The position numbers were made by a program, and so were the translations under genes. 64,000 nt of DNA from Sphingobium lactosutens (GTDB lineage: Bacteria > Pseudomonadota > Alphaproteobacteria > Sphingomonadales > Sphingomonadaceae). The notes below the pieces were generated by a model, which saw only the letters and a list, made by a program, of their open reading frames with translations, searched no databases and was not told where the DNA came from. Positions 27,753 to 37,988 of this stretch are shown one piece after another. The DNA lies in assembly GCF_013393185.1 (NCBI RefSeq), contig NZ_QJQX01000022.1, forward strand, positions 98,029 through 162,028, written 5' to 3'. Numbering within the stretch: the stretch's first letter is position 1; the number at the start of each line of letters is the position of its first letter.

Positions 27753-27986
27753 CTTGTGCGGCCCATAGTCCTTTGGTGCATCCCGCCAGCGCAACCCATT
27801 CCGATTGACGAAAATGATCCCGCTCAACACCCGGCGATCGTCGACACGCGGTTTGCCATGGCTCTTGGGAAAGTAGGGCTCAAGCCGAGCCATCTGCTCG
27901 TCCGTGAGCCAATACAGATCGCTCATCTGCAATCTCCTCGCGGAGCCTGAATCAGATCGAGCCGGTTATATCAATGGGTCCTGACC

Positions 27987-28078
27987 CTAGCTACATCGCG
28001 GCAGGGCCGGACGACATCTACAACTTTCAGTTCGGGGCACCGCGTACATACGGCGTGCGGGTGTCGGTTAACTTCTGA
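27987..28078 (+). pseudogene. Last 30 codons of a TonB-dependent receptor
   Basis: Directly right of the insertion sequence a frame reads YIAAGPDDIYNFQFGAP, then RTYGVRVSVNF and stops. This is a typical end of a TonB-receptor barrel with terminal phenylalanine. The rest of the gene is not on the other side of the element, so the receptor was deleted. A terminator follows 6 bp after the stop. Confidence 0.7.
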
Positions 28079-28084
28079 TAAGGG

Positions 28085-28128
28085 AAAGCAAAACCACCGC
28101 ACCCAGAAAGGTGCGGTGGTTTTGCTTT
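28085..28128. terminator. Strong bidirectional hairpin terminator
   Basis: A perfect 19-bp stem (28085-28103 paired with 28110-28128) encloses the loop CAGAAA. The stem has A-rich and T-rich bases, so it can end transcription on both strands: the receptor remnant from the left and the fucose-type operon from the right. Confidence 0.9.
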
Positions 28129-28174
28129 AAGCCTCGCGTTTATTGCGGGCCTTTTACTTCGGTGGCGAACGGGG

Positions 28175-29191
28175 TTACAATTCCACCAGTGCCTTGATAA
28201 CCCTTTCCCTAGGGTCCATCCAGCGTGGCAACGCTTCCGCCAATTCGGTGAGCGTCGCCCGGTGTGTCGCCAGCGCAGCCAGCGGAACTTTCCCCGCACG
28301 CATCGCCGTCACAACCGTTTCGAAATCCTCAGCAGTCGCGTTTCGGCTAGCGAGTAATGTTGTCTCGCGTTTGTGAAATTCAGGATCGGAAAAGCGGATA
28401 TCGGCCGCCACGACCGATACGAGCACATAGGTGCCGCCATGCCCGACCCTTGCAAATCCAGCTTCTATCGCCGCAGGGCTTCCCGTTGCGTCGATTACCA
28501 CATCATAAAAATCGCCATCGGTCAGTCTGGACAATTCCGCATCGGCCTCTTCACGTGCGACGACAATATGTTCTACCCCGACTGCATCGCGGCACGTGTC
28601 CAGCCGGTCCTGACGCGCATCGATCGCCGTCACCATACCCCCAGCCGCCTTGGCAAAGATCGCCGCCGCAATTCCAATCGGCCCAGCGCCTACTACCAGC
28701 GTTTTTCGTCCGACTGTGATGTTCGCGCGCCGGACCGCATGCGCGCCGATCGCCAGAAACTCGATCATAGCAGCTGCGTCCAGGTCGATGCCCTCGGCCT
28801 TCACCACGAACCTGTGCGGAACCGTGATATATTCAGCCAAAGCGCCATCACGGTGCACGCCCAAAACCTCTATCCGTGTGCAACAATTGGTCTTGCCCTT
28901 CGCGCAGGCGATGCATGTGCCACAAGACATATAGGGCATGACATAGACCTGATCGCCGGGCGATAGCCCCGCCCCTTCATCGACCTCTGCAACCTCGCCC
29001 GACACTTCGTGGCCCATCACGCGAGGATACTCCAGAAAGGGCTGTACCCCACGATAGATATGCATATCTGTGCCGCACATTCCTACGCGCCGGACGCGGA
29101 TCAGCACTTCGCCCGGTTGGCGCATCGGTCTCTCGCGCTGGATCATATCCAACTGGCCCGGTCGGGTACACACGACGACATTCATCTTCAT
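28175..29191 (-). CDS. Zinc-dependent sugar/polyol dehydrogenase (MDR family)
   Basis: This 338-residue medium-chain dehydrogenase has all zinc motifs: the catalytic Cys in GMCGTDMHIYRG (about residue 38), GHEVSGEV, the structural cluster CGTCIACAKGKTNCC, and the Rossmann motif VVGAGPIGIAAA. Relatives oxidise sugar acids and polyols such as L-galactonate, L-threonine or galactitol. It is the last gene of the minus-strand carbohydrate operon, 3 bp after the FucP gene, and probably oxidises an intermediate of the sugar brought in by that transporter. Strong terminator downstream. Confidence 0.88.
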   Translation of the reverse strand: MKMNVVVCTRPGQLDMIQRERPMRQPGEVLIRVRRVGMCGTDMHIYRGVQPFLEYPRVMGHEVSGEVAEVDEGAGLSPGDQVYVMPYMSCGTCIACAKGKTNCCTRIEVLGVHRDGALAEYITVPHRFVVKAEGIDLDAAAMIEFLAIGAHAVRRANITVGRKTLVVGAGPIGIAAAIFAKAAGGMVTAIDARQDRLDTCRDAVGVEHIVVAREEADAELSRLTDGDFYDVVIDATGSPAAIEAGFARVGHGGTYVLVSVVAADIRFSDPEFHKRETTLLASRNATAEDFETVVTAMRAGKVPLAALATHRATLTELAEALPRWMDPRERVIKALVEL

Positions 29192-29194
29192 TGT

Positions 29195-30487
29195 TCAATG
29201 TCCTGTGAAAGGTTTGATATCCGACGCCATGTCGCCGGAACGGGATAGGCTGGAGAACGCGAACAGCGCGATGATCGCAAAGCAGGCGGCAGGAACCAGC
29301 ATCGCCAGATGAATGCTCGTAACCGTCGACACAGCGCCCATGATCGGCGTCAGCACCGCGCCGCCGATGATTGCCATCACAACAAGCGACGAACCGGTCT
29401 GGGTGTATTCCCCCAATCCCTTTACGCTCATGGCAAAGATGGTGGGGAACATGATCGACATGAAGAAGCTGATTGCGGTCAGCGCCAGCAACCCTGGCAA
29501 CCCGGTTGTCACGACTGCCAGCAGCACCAATGCGACATTGATGACGGCGTAGATCATCATCAGCCTGGCTGGATTGACCCGGCTCATCAGCGCCACACCC
29601 ACGAACCGCCCGATCAGGAACAATATCGTGGCCGCGATCACCCAGTCGGCGGCCGCCCGCTCGCCAATCCCGATCGCTTCCTGCGCATAGCGGATGGTAT
29701 AGCTCCACACTCCCACCTGCGCGCCGACGTAGAAGAACTGTGCCGCGACGCCCAGCATGAAGTGTCGACGGCAGAACAGCCCGGCGATCGACTCCCGCCA
29801 GCCGATTGCCCTACCCTCCAGTGGCTGGGGGCTTTCAGCCTGTACCGGGAAACGCGTCAGCGCAACGATGATCGCCCACACCAGCACGAACAGGCCAATG
29901 GCGATATAGGGCCCCTGCGCTGCCTGCGCTTCACTGGCGTAGAATGCCGTGCGCTGCGCGGCCGTCATCGACGCCAGCGTTTCATCGGAATGTTCGATGC
30001 CAGACAGGATCAGATATTTGCCGATCAACAGGCCCGTTACCGATCCTACCGGGTTGAAAGCCTGCGCCAGCGTCAAGCGCCTTTCGCTGTCTTTGGGATC
30101 GCCCAGTACCGTGATGAGCGGGTTTGCCGATGTCTCAAGGAAGGCCAGGCCCGCAGCGATCACGAACAGCGCGAACAGAAACAGGCCATAGGCCTGCATC
30201 TGCGCAGCAGGATAGAAAAGCAGCGCTCCTGCGCCATAGAGGATCAAGCCCAGCACTACCGCTGCCTTATATCCATAGCGCCGCATCATCAGTCCGGCGG
30301 GCAGGGCCAGCAGGAAATAGCCCATGTAGAAGGCCGACTGTACGAACCCGGTTTCCAGGTCGGTCAGGATGAACGCCTTCTTGAACTGCTTGATCAAGAT
30401 GTCGTTCAGATTGTTGGCCATGCCCCACAGGAAAAACAAGCTTGTGATCAGCATCAGGGGCAGGAGGGCGGAACGGGCGCGTGTCAT
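29195..30487 (-). CDS. fucP: FucP-type sugar:proton symporter
   Basis: This 430-residue MFS protein carries the FucP signature: LFFLWGMANNLNDILIKQFKKAF in helix 1, GYFLLALPAGLMMRRYGYK, and FLETSANPLITVLGD, with the Asn and Glu residues used for L-fucose recognition. GAAGGAAA precedes the ATG. The protein should import L-fucose or a similar hexose across the inner membrane. Its place between an L-fucose-dehydrogenase-like gene and a dehydrogenase gene supports the fucose reading, though FucP relatives also carry glucose or galactose. Confidence 0.88.
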   Translation of the reverse strand: MTRARSALLPLMLITSLFFLWGMANNLNDILIKQFKKAFILTDLETGFVQSAFYMGYFLLALPAGLMMRRYGYKAAVVLGLILYGAGALLFYPAAQMQAYGLFLFALFVIAAGLAFLETSANPLITVLGDPKDSERRLTLAQAFNPVGSVTGLLIGKYLILSGIEHSDETLASMTAAQRTAFYASEAQAAQGPYIAIGLFVLVWAIIVALTRFPVQAESPQPLEGRAIGWRESIAGLFCRRHFMLGVAAQFFYVGAQVGVWSYTIRYAQEAIGIGERAAADWVIAATILFLIGRFVGVALMSRVNPARLMMIYAVINVALVLLAVVTTGLPGLLALTAISFFMSIMFPTIFAMSVKGLGEYTQTGSSLVVMAIIGGAVLTPIMGAVSTVTSIHLAMLVPAACFAIIALFAFSSLSRSGDMASDIKPFTGH

Positions 30488-30499
30488 CCTCTATTTCCT

Positions 30500-31380
<881 letters not shown>

Positions 31381-31383
31381 CCC

Positions 31384-32601
31384 CTATTTCAGGAGCTTCA
31401 GGTCGATAGCATCTGCCATCGCCCGGAAGCCTGCATCATTGGGGTGGAGATGATCACCCCCGTCGAACGCGGCGGCTATGTGAGCGGCGTCGCTTTTGTC
31501 GGCGAGAGCCTTGTCGAAATCGATGAAGCCGTCACCTTGCCCGCTCGTCCTGATCCAAAGGTTTACGGCTTGCCGCACCTGCTCGCCCTCTTCGCTCCAA
31601 TAGCCAGCGCCCTTATAGGGCAGGATAGTCGCCAATATGGCTTTGACGCCGTGCCCGTGAGCGCGTGTAATCAACTGCCGTATCGCAGCGGTCAGGACTT
31701 GGGCCGTCGGCAACGGCAGCTTGTCCCGCGTGGCCGTTCCGATATCGTTGACCCCTTCCATAATAATCACATGACTGACGCCCGGTACTGCCAGAACATC
31801 CCGATCGAAGCGGGCCAGAGCATTCAGTCCGGTTCCATCCGCCAGCAGCCGATTGCCGCCCAGACCCAGGTTGGCGACCCCCGGTCTCTTGCCGCCCGCT
31901 TGAAGTTTTTGCGCGAGCAGATCGGGCCACCGCTGATCTGAATCGATCGATGCGAGCGCGCCGTCCGTGATGGAATCTCCGAACGTGACGATGGTGTTTA
32001 CCGCACGACGGTTTTCCACTTCCACGCCGGAAATGACTAGCCGCTGCATGAAAGGCGCGCTCGCTTCCATGGAAGGAGCAGAGGTCTGATCGCCCGGCGC
32101 GATCCACGCCGTCGATGCTGCGTGGCTGTGGATCGTCGGCCGGACAACGGGCTCACGAAAGTGAAGGCTGATGGCCAGTCTCGACAGGCGTTGAACGGCT
32201 AAGGCAACCGGGTCGCTTATCATGGGGGCATGCCCGGGGATTTGCACATCGGCACGTCCATCGAAGGTGACGACGCGATCACTTCCAGGTACGATCCGAC
32301 CGGCAGCGTCTGCATAGGCGATACGCACTGAATCCAGCCTCAAAGCGGTATCGGACATTTCGTTCGACAGGCGAATGCGAACCTGCTTGCCACCACTGCT
32401 GATGCGCACGACCTGCCGTATCGTCCGATCGGTCAGGTCCGGTATGGGCCGGCTATTTCCCGAAAGCGGCGCCTGGGGCGCGGCTGCCCAACTACCTGCC
32501 CAATATTGGGCGTGGGACGGTTCAGCCTGAAGGGCTGCAACGCAGCCGAGCAAGAGAGCGGCCTTGCCGCATAGCCCCTTCCACCATGCGACGGACTTCA
32601 C
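31384..32601 (-). CDS. Secreted SGNH/GDSL hydrolase (carbohydrate esterase-like)
   Basis: The 405-residue protein has a signal peptide (LLLGCVAALQAEPSHAQ), an N-terminal beta-sandwich region, and an SGNH hydrolase domain with block I GDSITDG (about 215), the block II glycine region LGLGGNRLL, block III GVND and block V DHLHPN, giving the Ser-Gly-Asn-His set. Such enzymes deacetylate polysaccharides. The GTG start overlaps the upstream stop as GTGA. It belongs to the carbohydrate operon and likely removes ester groups from the glycan before or after cleavage. Confidence 0.88.
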   Translation of the reverse strand: MKSVAWWKGLCGKAALLLGCVAALQAEPSHAQYWAGSWAAAPQAPLSGNSRPIPDLTDRTIRQVVRISSGGKQVRIRLSNEMSDTALRLDSVRIAYADAAGRIVPGSDRVVTFDGRADVQIPGHAPMISDPVALAVQRLSRLAISLHFREPVVRPTIHSHAASTAWIAPGDQTSAPSMEASAPFMQRLVISGVEVENRRAVNTIVTFGDSITDGALASIDSDQRWPDLLAQKLQAGGKRPGVANLGLGGNRLLADGTGLNALARFDRDVLAVPGVSHVIIMEGVNDIGTATRDKLPLPTAQVLTAAIRQLITRAHGHGVKAILATILPYKGAGYWSEEGEQVRQAVNLWIRTSGQGDGFIDFDKALADKSDAAHIAAAFDGGDHLHPNDAGFRAMADAIDLKLLK

Positions 32602-33806
32602 GACCCTGCTCGCTTGTCTATGTCTGCCAAGTCGCGATCCATCGCCGCGCCGTCGAACGGTACGACGATGACCTTGCTGCCATGCCCATCATTACCTTGT
32701 TGCTGTTCCTTGACGATATCGACCACGGCGAAGGTCAGCGCAGTGACATGGCCTTTCTCGATCAGGACGCCGGGCCGCTCGAGCTTGTACCAGTTGTTGA
32801 CCGTGCCATTTGTGTAGCGAATGAAATCGGCGCCCGGTTCGTAGGCAAGCCCTTGGACCTTCCAGCCGACAACCCCATCGCGCGAAATCAGGTGATAGGC
32901 CCGCCGGTCGCGCCAGTGGTTGACCAGGACATGATACCAGCCGCCACTGTACCAGACTGCCGGGTCTTCATACGCTCGCATGTCATTCTGCGGCAGGCCG
33001 GGCAAGTTACGGTAGATGCTGTCGCCCATGACTGCATAGGGACCAAGGATGCCGTTGGAGCTGATCAGGATCTGCCCCGACCGCTGAATGATCTCGAATT
33101 TTCCATCAGGCCGCGCGATGATGCCGACATTCGACGCTTTCCAAGGCTTCAGCTGCGTTGATTCCTGCGTGTCGCCGGGCGTCTTGAGAGACTTGTAGCG
33201 GCTCTGGTCGACCGTGATGCTCCCAAGGCGCTTCCAGGGACCATCAATCGAGTCCGATGTAAAAACATCGCCGTTACGCGTTTCGCTGACGACGATTGCG
33301 TACTGCCCGGCTGGCAAGCGAAGCGCGGTCACATTATGACCAAGACCGCCCTGATCGTCCGGCCACGTCAGCCCCATGTCGCGATAGGGACCGGTCGCGG
33401 CGTCGCTTATGGCCCGCACGGCCAGAGATTTTTTCCAAGCGTCATGGCCCAGCGCCTGATCCCATCGGCTGGCGAACATGCGATACTTGCCATCCGCCCC
33501 TCTTAAGATCTGGCCGTCCCAATAATTCCATTCTGTAAGGGAGGCATCTTCAAGGCCGTTGCGGGTATCTCGCGGCCCGACATCTTTGGCGCCCCAAACC
33601 GTCTTAGAAAGGCGTCCTTTGACAGGGGTCGGCTTGAAATAATCGATGAAAGCTTTCGGGCCAATTATGGGCACCTCGGCTGGCTTTGTCTGAGCCGGGT
33701 CGCTTGCCTGCCCATAAGCGTGCGAATGCAGCGCGACCGCAATGCTCATCACCGCGGAAATCGACAGGAGGGCAAAGAGCTTTGGACTGCTGCGCATTGC
33801 CAACAT
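32598..33806 (-). CDS. Secreted GH43-like beta-propeller glycosidase
   Basis: This 402-residue protein has a signal peptide (ALLSISAVMSIAVALHSHAYGQ) and repeated propeller motifs: NYWDGQILRGADGKYRMFASRW, SEWNVTAL-like GLGHNVTALRL, RNGDVFTSDSIDGPWKRLG and YEDPAVWYSGGWYHVLVNHW. Acidic residues in WDGQ and YEDP are candidate catalytic ones. The fold fits GH43-like clans; the exact family is uncertain (GH43, GH117 or an unclassified one). AAGGAAG precedes ATG codons at 33812 and 33806; 33806 is spaced better. It follows the TonB receptor gene by 110 bp and overlaps the esterase start by 4 bp. Confidence 0.72.
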   Translation of the reverse strand: MLAMRSSPKLFALLSISAVMSIAVALHSHAYGQASDPAQTKPAEVPIIGPKAFIDYFKPTPVKGRLSKTVWGAKDVGPRDTRNGLEDASLTEWNYWDGQILRGADGKYRMFASRWDQALGHDAWKKSLAVRAISDAATGPYRDMGLTWPDDQGGLGHNVTALRLPAGQYAIVVSETRNGDVFTSDSIDGPWKRLGSITVDQSRYKSLKTPGDTQESTQLKPWKASNVGIIARPDGKFEIIQRSGQILISSNGILGPYAVMGDSIYRNLPGLPQNDMRAYEDPAVWYSGGWYHVLVNHWRDRRAYHLISRDGVVGWKVQGLAYEPGADFIRYTNGTVNNWYKLERPGVLIEKGHVTALTFAVVDIVKEQQQGNDGHGSKVIVVPFDGAAMDRDLADIDKRAGS

Positions 33807-33915
33807 CGTCATTCTTCCTTCGTTTTGGACCGCAACAGGGCTTGTTGATGTCATTGCAGGCCAGCAAAAAAGGGCGCCGCGCCGGTGCGCAGACCGGTGC
33901 GACGCCAGGGGAGCA

Positions 33916-36888
33916 TCAAAATTTGAACGACGCGCCGACCGTGACAGTACGTCCGATCCGCGTTTCGAAAAGAGGATCCTGACGCTGGGAGTCGATAAAT
34001 AGGGTGTTCCGCTCATCCGTCAGATTTTGCGCCTCCACCGTAAACTGGATGCGATCGGTAAGCTGATATGATGCCGACGCATCGACATACACATTGCTTT
34101 TGTTACCGATGATATCGCTGTCCGGCCCGCCTGACGGGATCGCGCGAATATAGGGTCCGCGATAGGATAGGGTTCCGCGAATACTGAATTTGGAATCTTC
34201 ATAATATAGCGTGCCGCTCGCCGCATTTTTCGACAGGCCAAGCAGGTCGTTGACGGTGGTTTGGGTCGGCACGCCACCGCTACTATTTAGGAAATAGGTG
34301 ATCTTCGACTGGACGCGGGTATAGTTGGCCAGAAGCCCCAGGTTAGACAGAAAACCCGGCAGGAATTTGAACGGCTGCTGATAGTTGATTTCGAATCCGT
34401 CCAACGGACCGCCAGGTGTGTTGACGACTTGGCTGACCGTAAAGATATCCGAGGGTGAGGAAGGCGAGCCGTCCAGCAGCGACGCGGGCAATCCGGTGTC
34501 GGAGTAAACCACAGAATTGTTCAGCACCTGGATGTAGGAAGAAATATCTTTACGGAAATAACCGACCGACAACAGAGCGCCTGACGCGAAATACCACTCC
34601 AACGACGCATCGTAAGTACTTGAACGGATCGGCTTGAGCAGGGCGTTGCCATTGCTGATCGTGCGGGTCGTGGTGTTGACCGAGCCGCCCGGCGTCAGGT
34701 TTGACAGTTCGGGCCGGGACAGCACATCGGCCGCCGCCAGGCGCAGGATTAGCTTGTCGCTGAATTCCATGGCGATGTTGACCGAAGGCAGCCAGTCTTC
34801 ATAGCTGCGCCTGATCGTGACCTCTCGCCCGGTCTGCGGAAACGGCGATCCTGCCGGTGTTGCTATTGGGATGTATCCGATCGATCGCTGCGCGGTGCGC
34901 ACATAGCGCAGACCAGCATTGCCGCGGATAACGAATGGCAGCAGATCACCGGTATCGAACTCCGCCTGGCCATAGCCTACGGAAATCCTTTCGCGAATGG
35001 CGCTGTTGTCGTTGACGACACCGCATTCCACCGAGCAATCGGCGAAGATACCCTGCCGCGCCTCTGTATCGAACAGATCATTGAACTTGTCATAGTCGAC
35101 AGCGACCCAACTGGATGGAACGCCAGCGCCCAGCCCTTTGCCAAAGCCGGTGATCTGGCGGGTGACGTCCGCCAATGATTTTCCGGCCGGGAAAGCCGGA
35201 ACGGCGATGTTGTTGGCGGCCGTGCGTGAGAAGCTTACGACCCTGAAGTCCGTCTCACGAAACTGGCCACCGAAGCGAAGCTTGAAGCCTTCAGCGACTG
35301 ACCAAAGTCCATTCAGTTCTGCCGTGCCGTTGTCGATCTTCGACCGCAGGCGGCGGGTTACGACCGTCCCGCGCACGGTTCCGTCCGCCGCTGTTCCGGT
35401 AAATGCAAAGGCAGCGGGATTGGTTATGTCGAATCCGAAATCGATCAGCGGAATATTGCCGCGATCGCGGAAATCATAGGAAAAGCCATTCTGATTGATC
35501 GCGTCGATATTCACGGTCGTGCGAATGGGGTTGTTAAAAATCGAGCTCGATTTGCCAACCAATCCGTAGATTTTGAACGCGTCGCTGAATTCATGTTCCA
35601 AATTCAGCGTCAACTGTTTGAAGGTGGACTTGAACCGGTCCGTCTGATTTTCTGACCGAACATCGACGCCATTGAACTTGCCATATTCCAGCGTGCCGTC
35701 CCGCGTCACCGATGCGTCAACGATCGACGTCATGGGCTTCCCGTTGTTCGTCAGGTTACGACCGAAGGAGAGCCCCGAAATAAAGTTGTCGCGCCGTTCG
35801 ACATCGAAAATCGCAAGTAATCCGTCGAGCGAAATGCGTGTCCCATCGCGTGGCTCCCATTGCAACGATGCCGTGGCGCCAAGGCGATCATAATCCTGTT
35901 CCGAATTGACGTAGCGTGGGATTCGCGGATGATAGGTACCCCCTCCTGCAACGCCGGGCGCCGATCCACCCGCGATGCCCGGGCGGCTGAAGACTGCATT
36001 ATATGCCGATGCTACGGACGTGCGGGGGACACCTGTTCCGCAATTGGCAGCGGTAACGCCTTTGGCGGCGTTGTTGGCCGGCACCTGCGGCGAACCGCCA
36101 AGCGGCGAGCAGAAGCCGCCATCATCCGACGCGCGCAGGATGTTGACCCCGGAATAGCCCATTTCCCGCGTCCGCCGCCTTGTGTATGCAACCGAGCCCA
36201 GCACGCCCAATCGACCGTCTGCGAACTTTTTGGAAACCAACATGGATGCGCGCGGATCGACTTCGTCGCGGATCTCGTTCCAGCTTCCCTGGACGCGCGC
36301 TGTTAGGACAAAATCCTGATTATAGTCCAGCGGACCAGCGGTCTTCAGGTCGACCGTCGCGCCCAGTGATCCTTCTTCGATATCCGCTGCCGACGTCTTG
36401 CGAACCGTAAGCGCGCTAAAAAGTTCAGACGCGAAGACGTTGAAATCGAAGCTTCGGCCGCGATTGCCCGCACCATAGATGTCCGAGCTGCCCGTCTGCG
36501 AACTGCCTTCCATGCCGTTCAGACGGACCTTGGTAAAGGCTGCTCCAAGACCACGGACGGAAATATTCTTGCCCTCGCCTCCATCGCCCCGAGCCAGCGC
36601 CACGCCCGGCACGCGCTGCATGGATTCAGCCAGATTGGAATCTGGAAATTTCCCGATATCCTCCGCCAAAATCGTGTCGATGACACCCGCATCCTCCCGT
36701 TTGGCGGTCAGAGCTTTAGTCAGGCTTGAGCGAAAGCCTGTGACGACGATGTTAGCGGCGGGAACGTCTGCGCCTTGCGAAGCGGGCAGATCGACCGACT
36801 GGCCAAAAGCCAGGCTACTCCACGCGATGCAGACCAGGGCCGTTCCACACTTAACCGTCGAAGCCTTGGATATGCTGCTCTTTCCCAT
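33916..36888 (-). CDS. Large TonB-dependent receptor of a glycan-utilisation operon
   Basis: This 990-residue receptor has a signal peptide (GTALVCIAWSSLAFGQ), the TonB-box region NIVVTGFRSSL, a plug with DIGKFPDSNLAESMQRVPGV and ISVRGLGAAFTKVRLNG, and a long barrel ending VGASFKF. The KFPDSNLAESMQR pattern marks the carbohydrate-type receptors of Caulobacter, Xanthomonas and sphingomonads. GGGAGGG sets the ATG at 36888. It is first in a seven-gene minus-strand operon with a glycosidase, an esterase, an SDR, FucP and a dehydrogenase, so it should import oligosaccharides. Confidence 0.93.
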   Translation of the reverse strand: MGKSSISKASTVKCGTALVCIAWSSLAFGQSVDLPASQGADVPAANIVVTGFRSSLTKALTAKREDAGVIDTILAEDIGKFPDSNLAESMQRVPGVALARGDGGEGKNISVRGLGAAFTKVRLNGMEGSSQTGSSDIYGAGNRGRSFDFNVFASELFSALTVRKTSAADIEEGSLGATVDLKTAGPLDYNQDFVLTARVQGSWNEIRDEVDPRASMLVSKKFADGRLGVLGSVAYTRRRTREMGYSGVNILRASDDGGFCSPLGGSPQVPANNAAKGVTAANCGTGVPRTSVASAYNAVFSRPGIAGGSAPGVAGGGTYHPRIPRYVNSEQDYDRLGATASLQWEPRDGTRISLDGLLAIFDVERRDNFISGLSFGRNLTNNGKPMTSIVDASVTRDGTLEYGKFNGVDVRSENQTDRFKSTFKQLTLNLEHEFSDAFKIYGLVGKSSSIFNNPIRTTVNIDAINQNGFSYDFRDRGNIPLIDFGFDITNPAAFAFTGTAADGTVRGTVVTRRLRSKIDNGTAELNGLWSVAEGFKLRFGGQFRETDFRVVSFSRTAANNIAVPAFPAGKSLADVTRQITGFGKGLGAGVPSSWVAVDYDKFNDLFDTEARQGIFADCSVECGVVNDNSAIRERISVGYGQAEFDTGDLLPFVIRGNAGLRYVRTAQRSIGYIPIATPAGSPFPQTGREVTIRRSYEDWLPSVNIAMEFSDKLILRLAAADVLSRPELSNLTPGGSVNTTTRTISNGNALLKPIRSSTYDASLEWYFASGALLSVGYFRKDISSYIQVLNNSVVYSDTGLPASLLDGSPSSPSDIFTVSQVVNTPGGPLDGFEINYQQPFKFLPGFLSNLGLLANYTRVQSKITYFLNSSGGVPTQTTVNDLLGLSKNAASGTLYYEDSKFSIRGTLSYRGPYIRAIPSGGPDSDIIGNKSNVYVDASASYQLTDRIQFTVEAQNLTDERNTLFIDSQRQDPLFETRIGRTVTVGASFKF

Positions 36889-37005
36889 GATTTACCCTCC
36901 CCAAATGGCCGCCGATAATCCGGTCTTCCAAAATCAGTGGTTTTATATATGCGATTACATTCTCACATACGTCAACGGCTAAATGCCACTTTGGGGAAAA
37001 ATGCA

Positions 37006-37021
37006 CCGCTATGTGGAGCGG
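37006..37021. promoter_or_regulatory. Inverted repeat between the receptor and IclR genes
   Basis: CCGCT (37006-37010) and AGCGG (37017-37021) form an inverted repeat around ATGTGG in the 194-bp divergent gap. The nine bases ATGTGGAGC recur just after the IclR gene (37882-37890). It is a candidate IclR operator on position and symmetry only. Confidence 0.35.
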
Positions 37022-37082
37022 CGCGCAAGTTGTGTGATGCAAGAGGAAGGTCTAGTCGGATGCGAAACGGAGAGGATGACCG

Positions 37083-37874
37083 ATGAATCGAACGGGTCTG
37101 AAGGGAACTTATAACGCGCCAGCGCTCGAAAAATCATTTGAGATCATGGAGTTATTAAGCAAAAATGCTGGCGGATTGTTACTCAGCGATATTGCTGCAA
37201 AGCTCGAGCGATCGGTAGGTGAGCTTTTTCGGATCGTGATCGTGATGGAAAAACATGGCTATCTGCAGAAGTCGGAGATTACCGACAAATACGCGATTTC
37301 TTATAAATTGCTGGAGATTGCGTTCGGCGGAACGCCATCCCAAAACATTTCTGCGGCAGCGATCCCTCAGATGGAAATGTTGAGCGAAGCGATCGGACAA
37401 TCCTGCCATCTTGTGGTGGCAAATGGCGGGCAAGGGCTCGTCATCGCGCGCCAGGAAAATCCCGGCACCCGTGGCTTCACCTTGAAGCTTGGCGCGGCGA
37501 TCGATCTGCTGCGTAGTTGCTCAGGACATGTTCTGCTTGCCTTCTCGCCTCCCGCGCGAACCGAACGCATTATCGCTCAGGCAACCATAAACCGATCAGA
37601 TCTTGATACCCGGAAATTATCGGACGATCTGGTGAAAGTTCGCGAACAGGGTTTTGATTGTCGAAAGAGCCCTATTACCTTCGGCGTCACCGACATCAGC
37701 TTTCCGATTTTTGGATTCGATGGTGATATCCTCGCCGCGTTGACGGTTCCATTCCTCGAATTGGTCGACGGCTCCCAGAAGCTTGGCATGGATGAGTCGA
37801 GACAACTTCTGGCTGAAGCAACCTATACCATCTCCGACACACTCGGCTTCAACAAGAGCTCATCTCGCACATAG
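37083..37874 (+). CDS. IclR-family regulator
   Basis: This 263-residue IclR regulator has an N-terminal helix-turn-helix (ALEKSFEIMELLSKNAGGLLL, then DIAAKLERSVGELFRIVIVME) and a GAF-like effector domain ending in ALTVPFLELVDGS. AGAGG precedes the ATG. It is divergent from the TonB receptor gene that heads the glycan operon and is the obvious local regulator, typically a repressor released by a sugar-acid intermediate. Confidence 0.9.
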   Translation: MNRTGLKGTYNAPALEKSFEIMELLSKNAGGLLLSDIAAKLERSVGELFRIVIVMEKHGYLQKSEITDKYAISYKLLEIAFGGTPSQNISAAAIPQMEMLSEAIGQSCHLVVANGGQGLVIARQENPGTRGFTLKLGAAIDLLRSCSGHVLLAFSPPARTERIIAQATINRSDLDTRKLSDDLVKVREQGFDCRKSPITFGVTDISFPIFGFDGDILAALTVPFLELVDGSQKLGMDESRQLLAEATYTISDTLGFNKSSSRT

Positions 37875-37988
37875 TCTCCCCATGTGGAGCTTGTGCGTAG
37901 GTGGCTATTGATCATTTCCGATCGTGGCCTGTCAGTCGTTGGAGTGATTGGCCAAGGACGTCCGCGGAAAATTCTGCCAAGAGCGTAG

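Larger units (their letters stand above)
27121..27932 (-). pseudogene. IS5-family transposase, frameshifted
   Basis: The N-terminal part (LYWLTDEQMARLEPYFPKSHG, then GLRWRDAPKDYGPHK) is followed by PVLSLSKG from an inserted palindromic element, which shifts the frame. The C-terminal part (MIDATYLKAHRTASSLAVKK, then LLADRGYDADWFRDAL and NRIEIMFGRLKDWRRVATRYDR) holds the DDE catalytic region, interrupted by SPELVEG from a second element. A run AAAAAAG near 27586 could be the natural frameshift site of this family. With both insertions the reading frame cannot be restored by a single shift, so this copy should be inactive. Confidence 0.85.
27104..27986 (-). mobile_element. IS5-family element, copy 1, broken by palindromic insertions
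   Basis: The 883-bp element has imperfect inverted ends (GGCTCAGGACTCA at the left, the complement of GGTCAGGACCCA at the right) and a flanking CTA duplication (27101-27103 and 27987-27989). The transposase reads on the minus strand. Two 23-bp palindromic elements have been inserted into it. A partial relative lies at 47502-48021 in the opposite orientation. The family is IS5; a 2-3 bp TA-type duplication fits the IS427 group. Confidence 0.88.
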
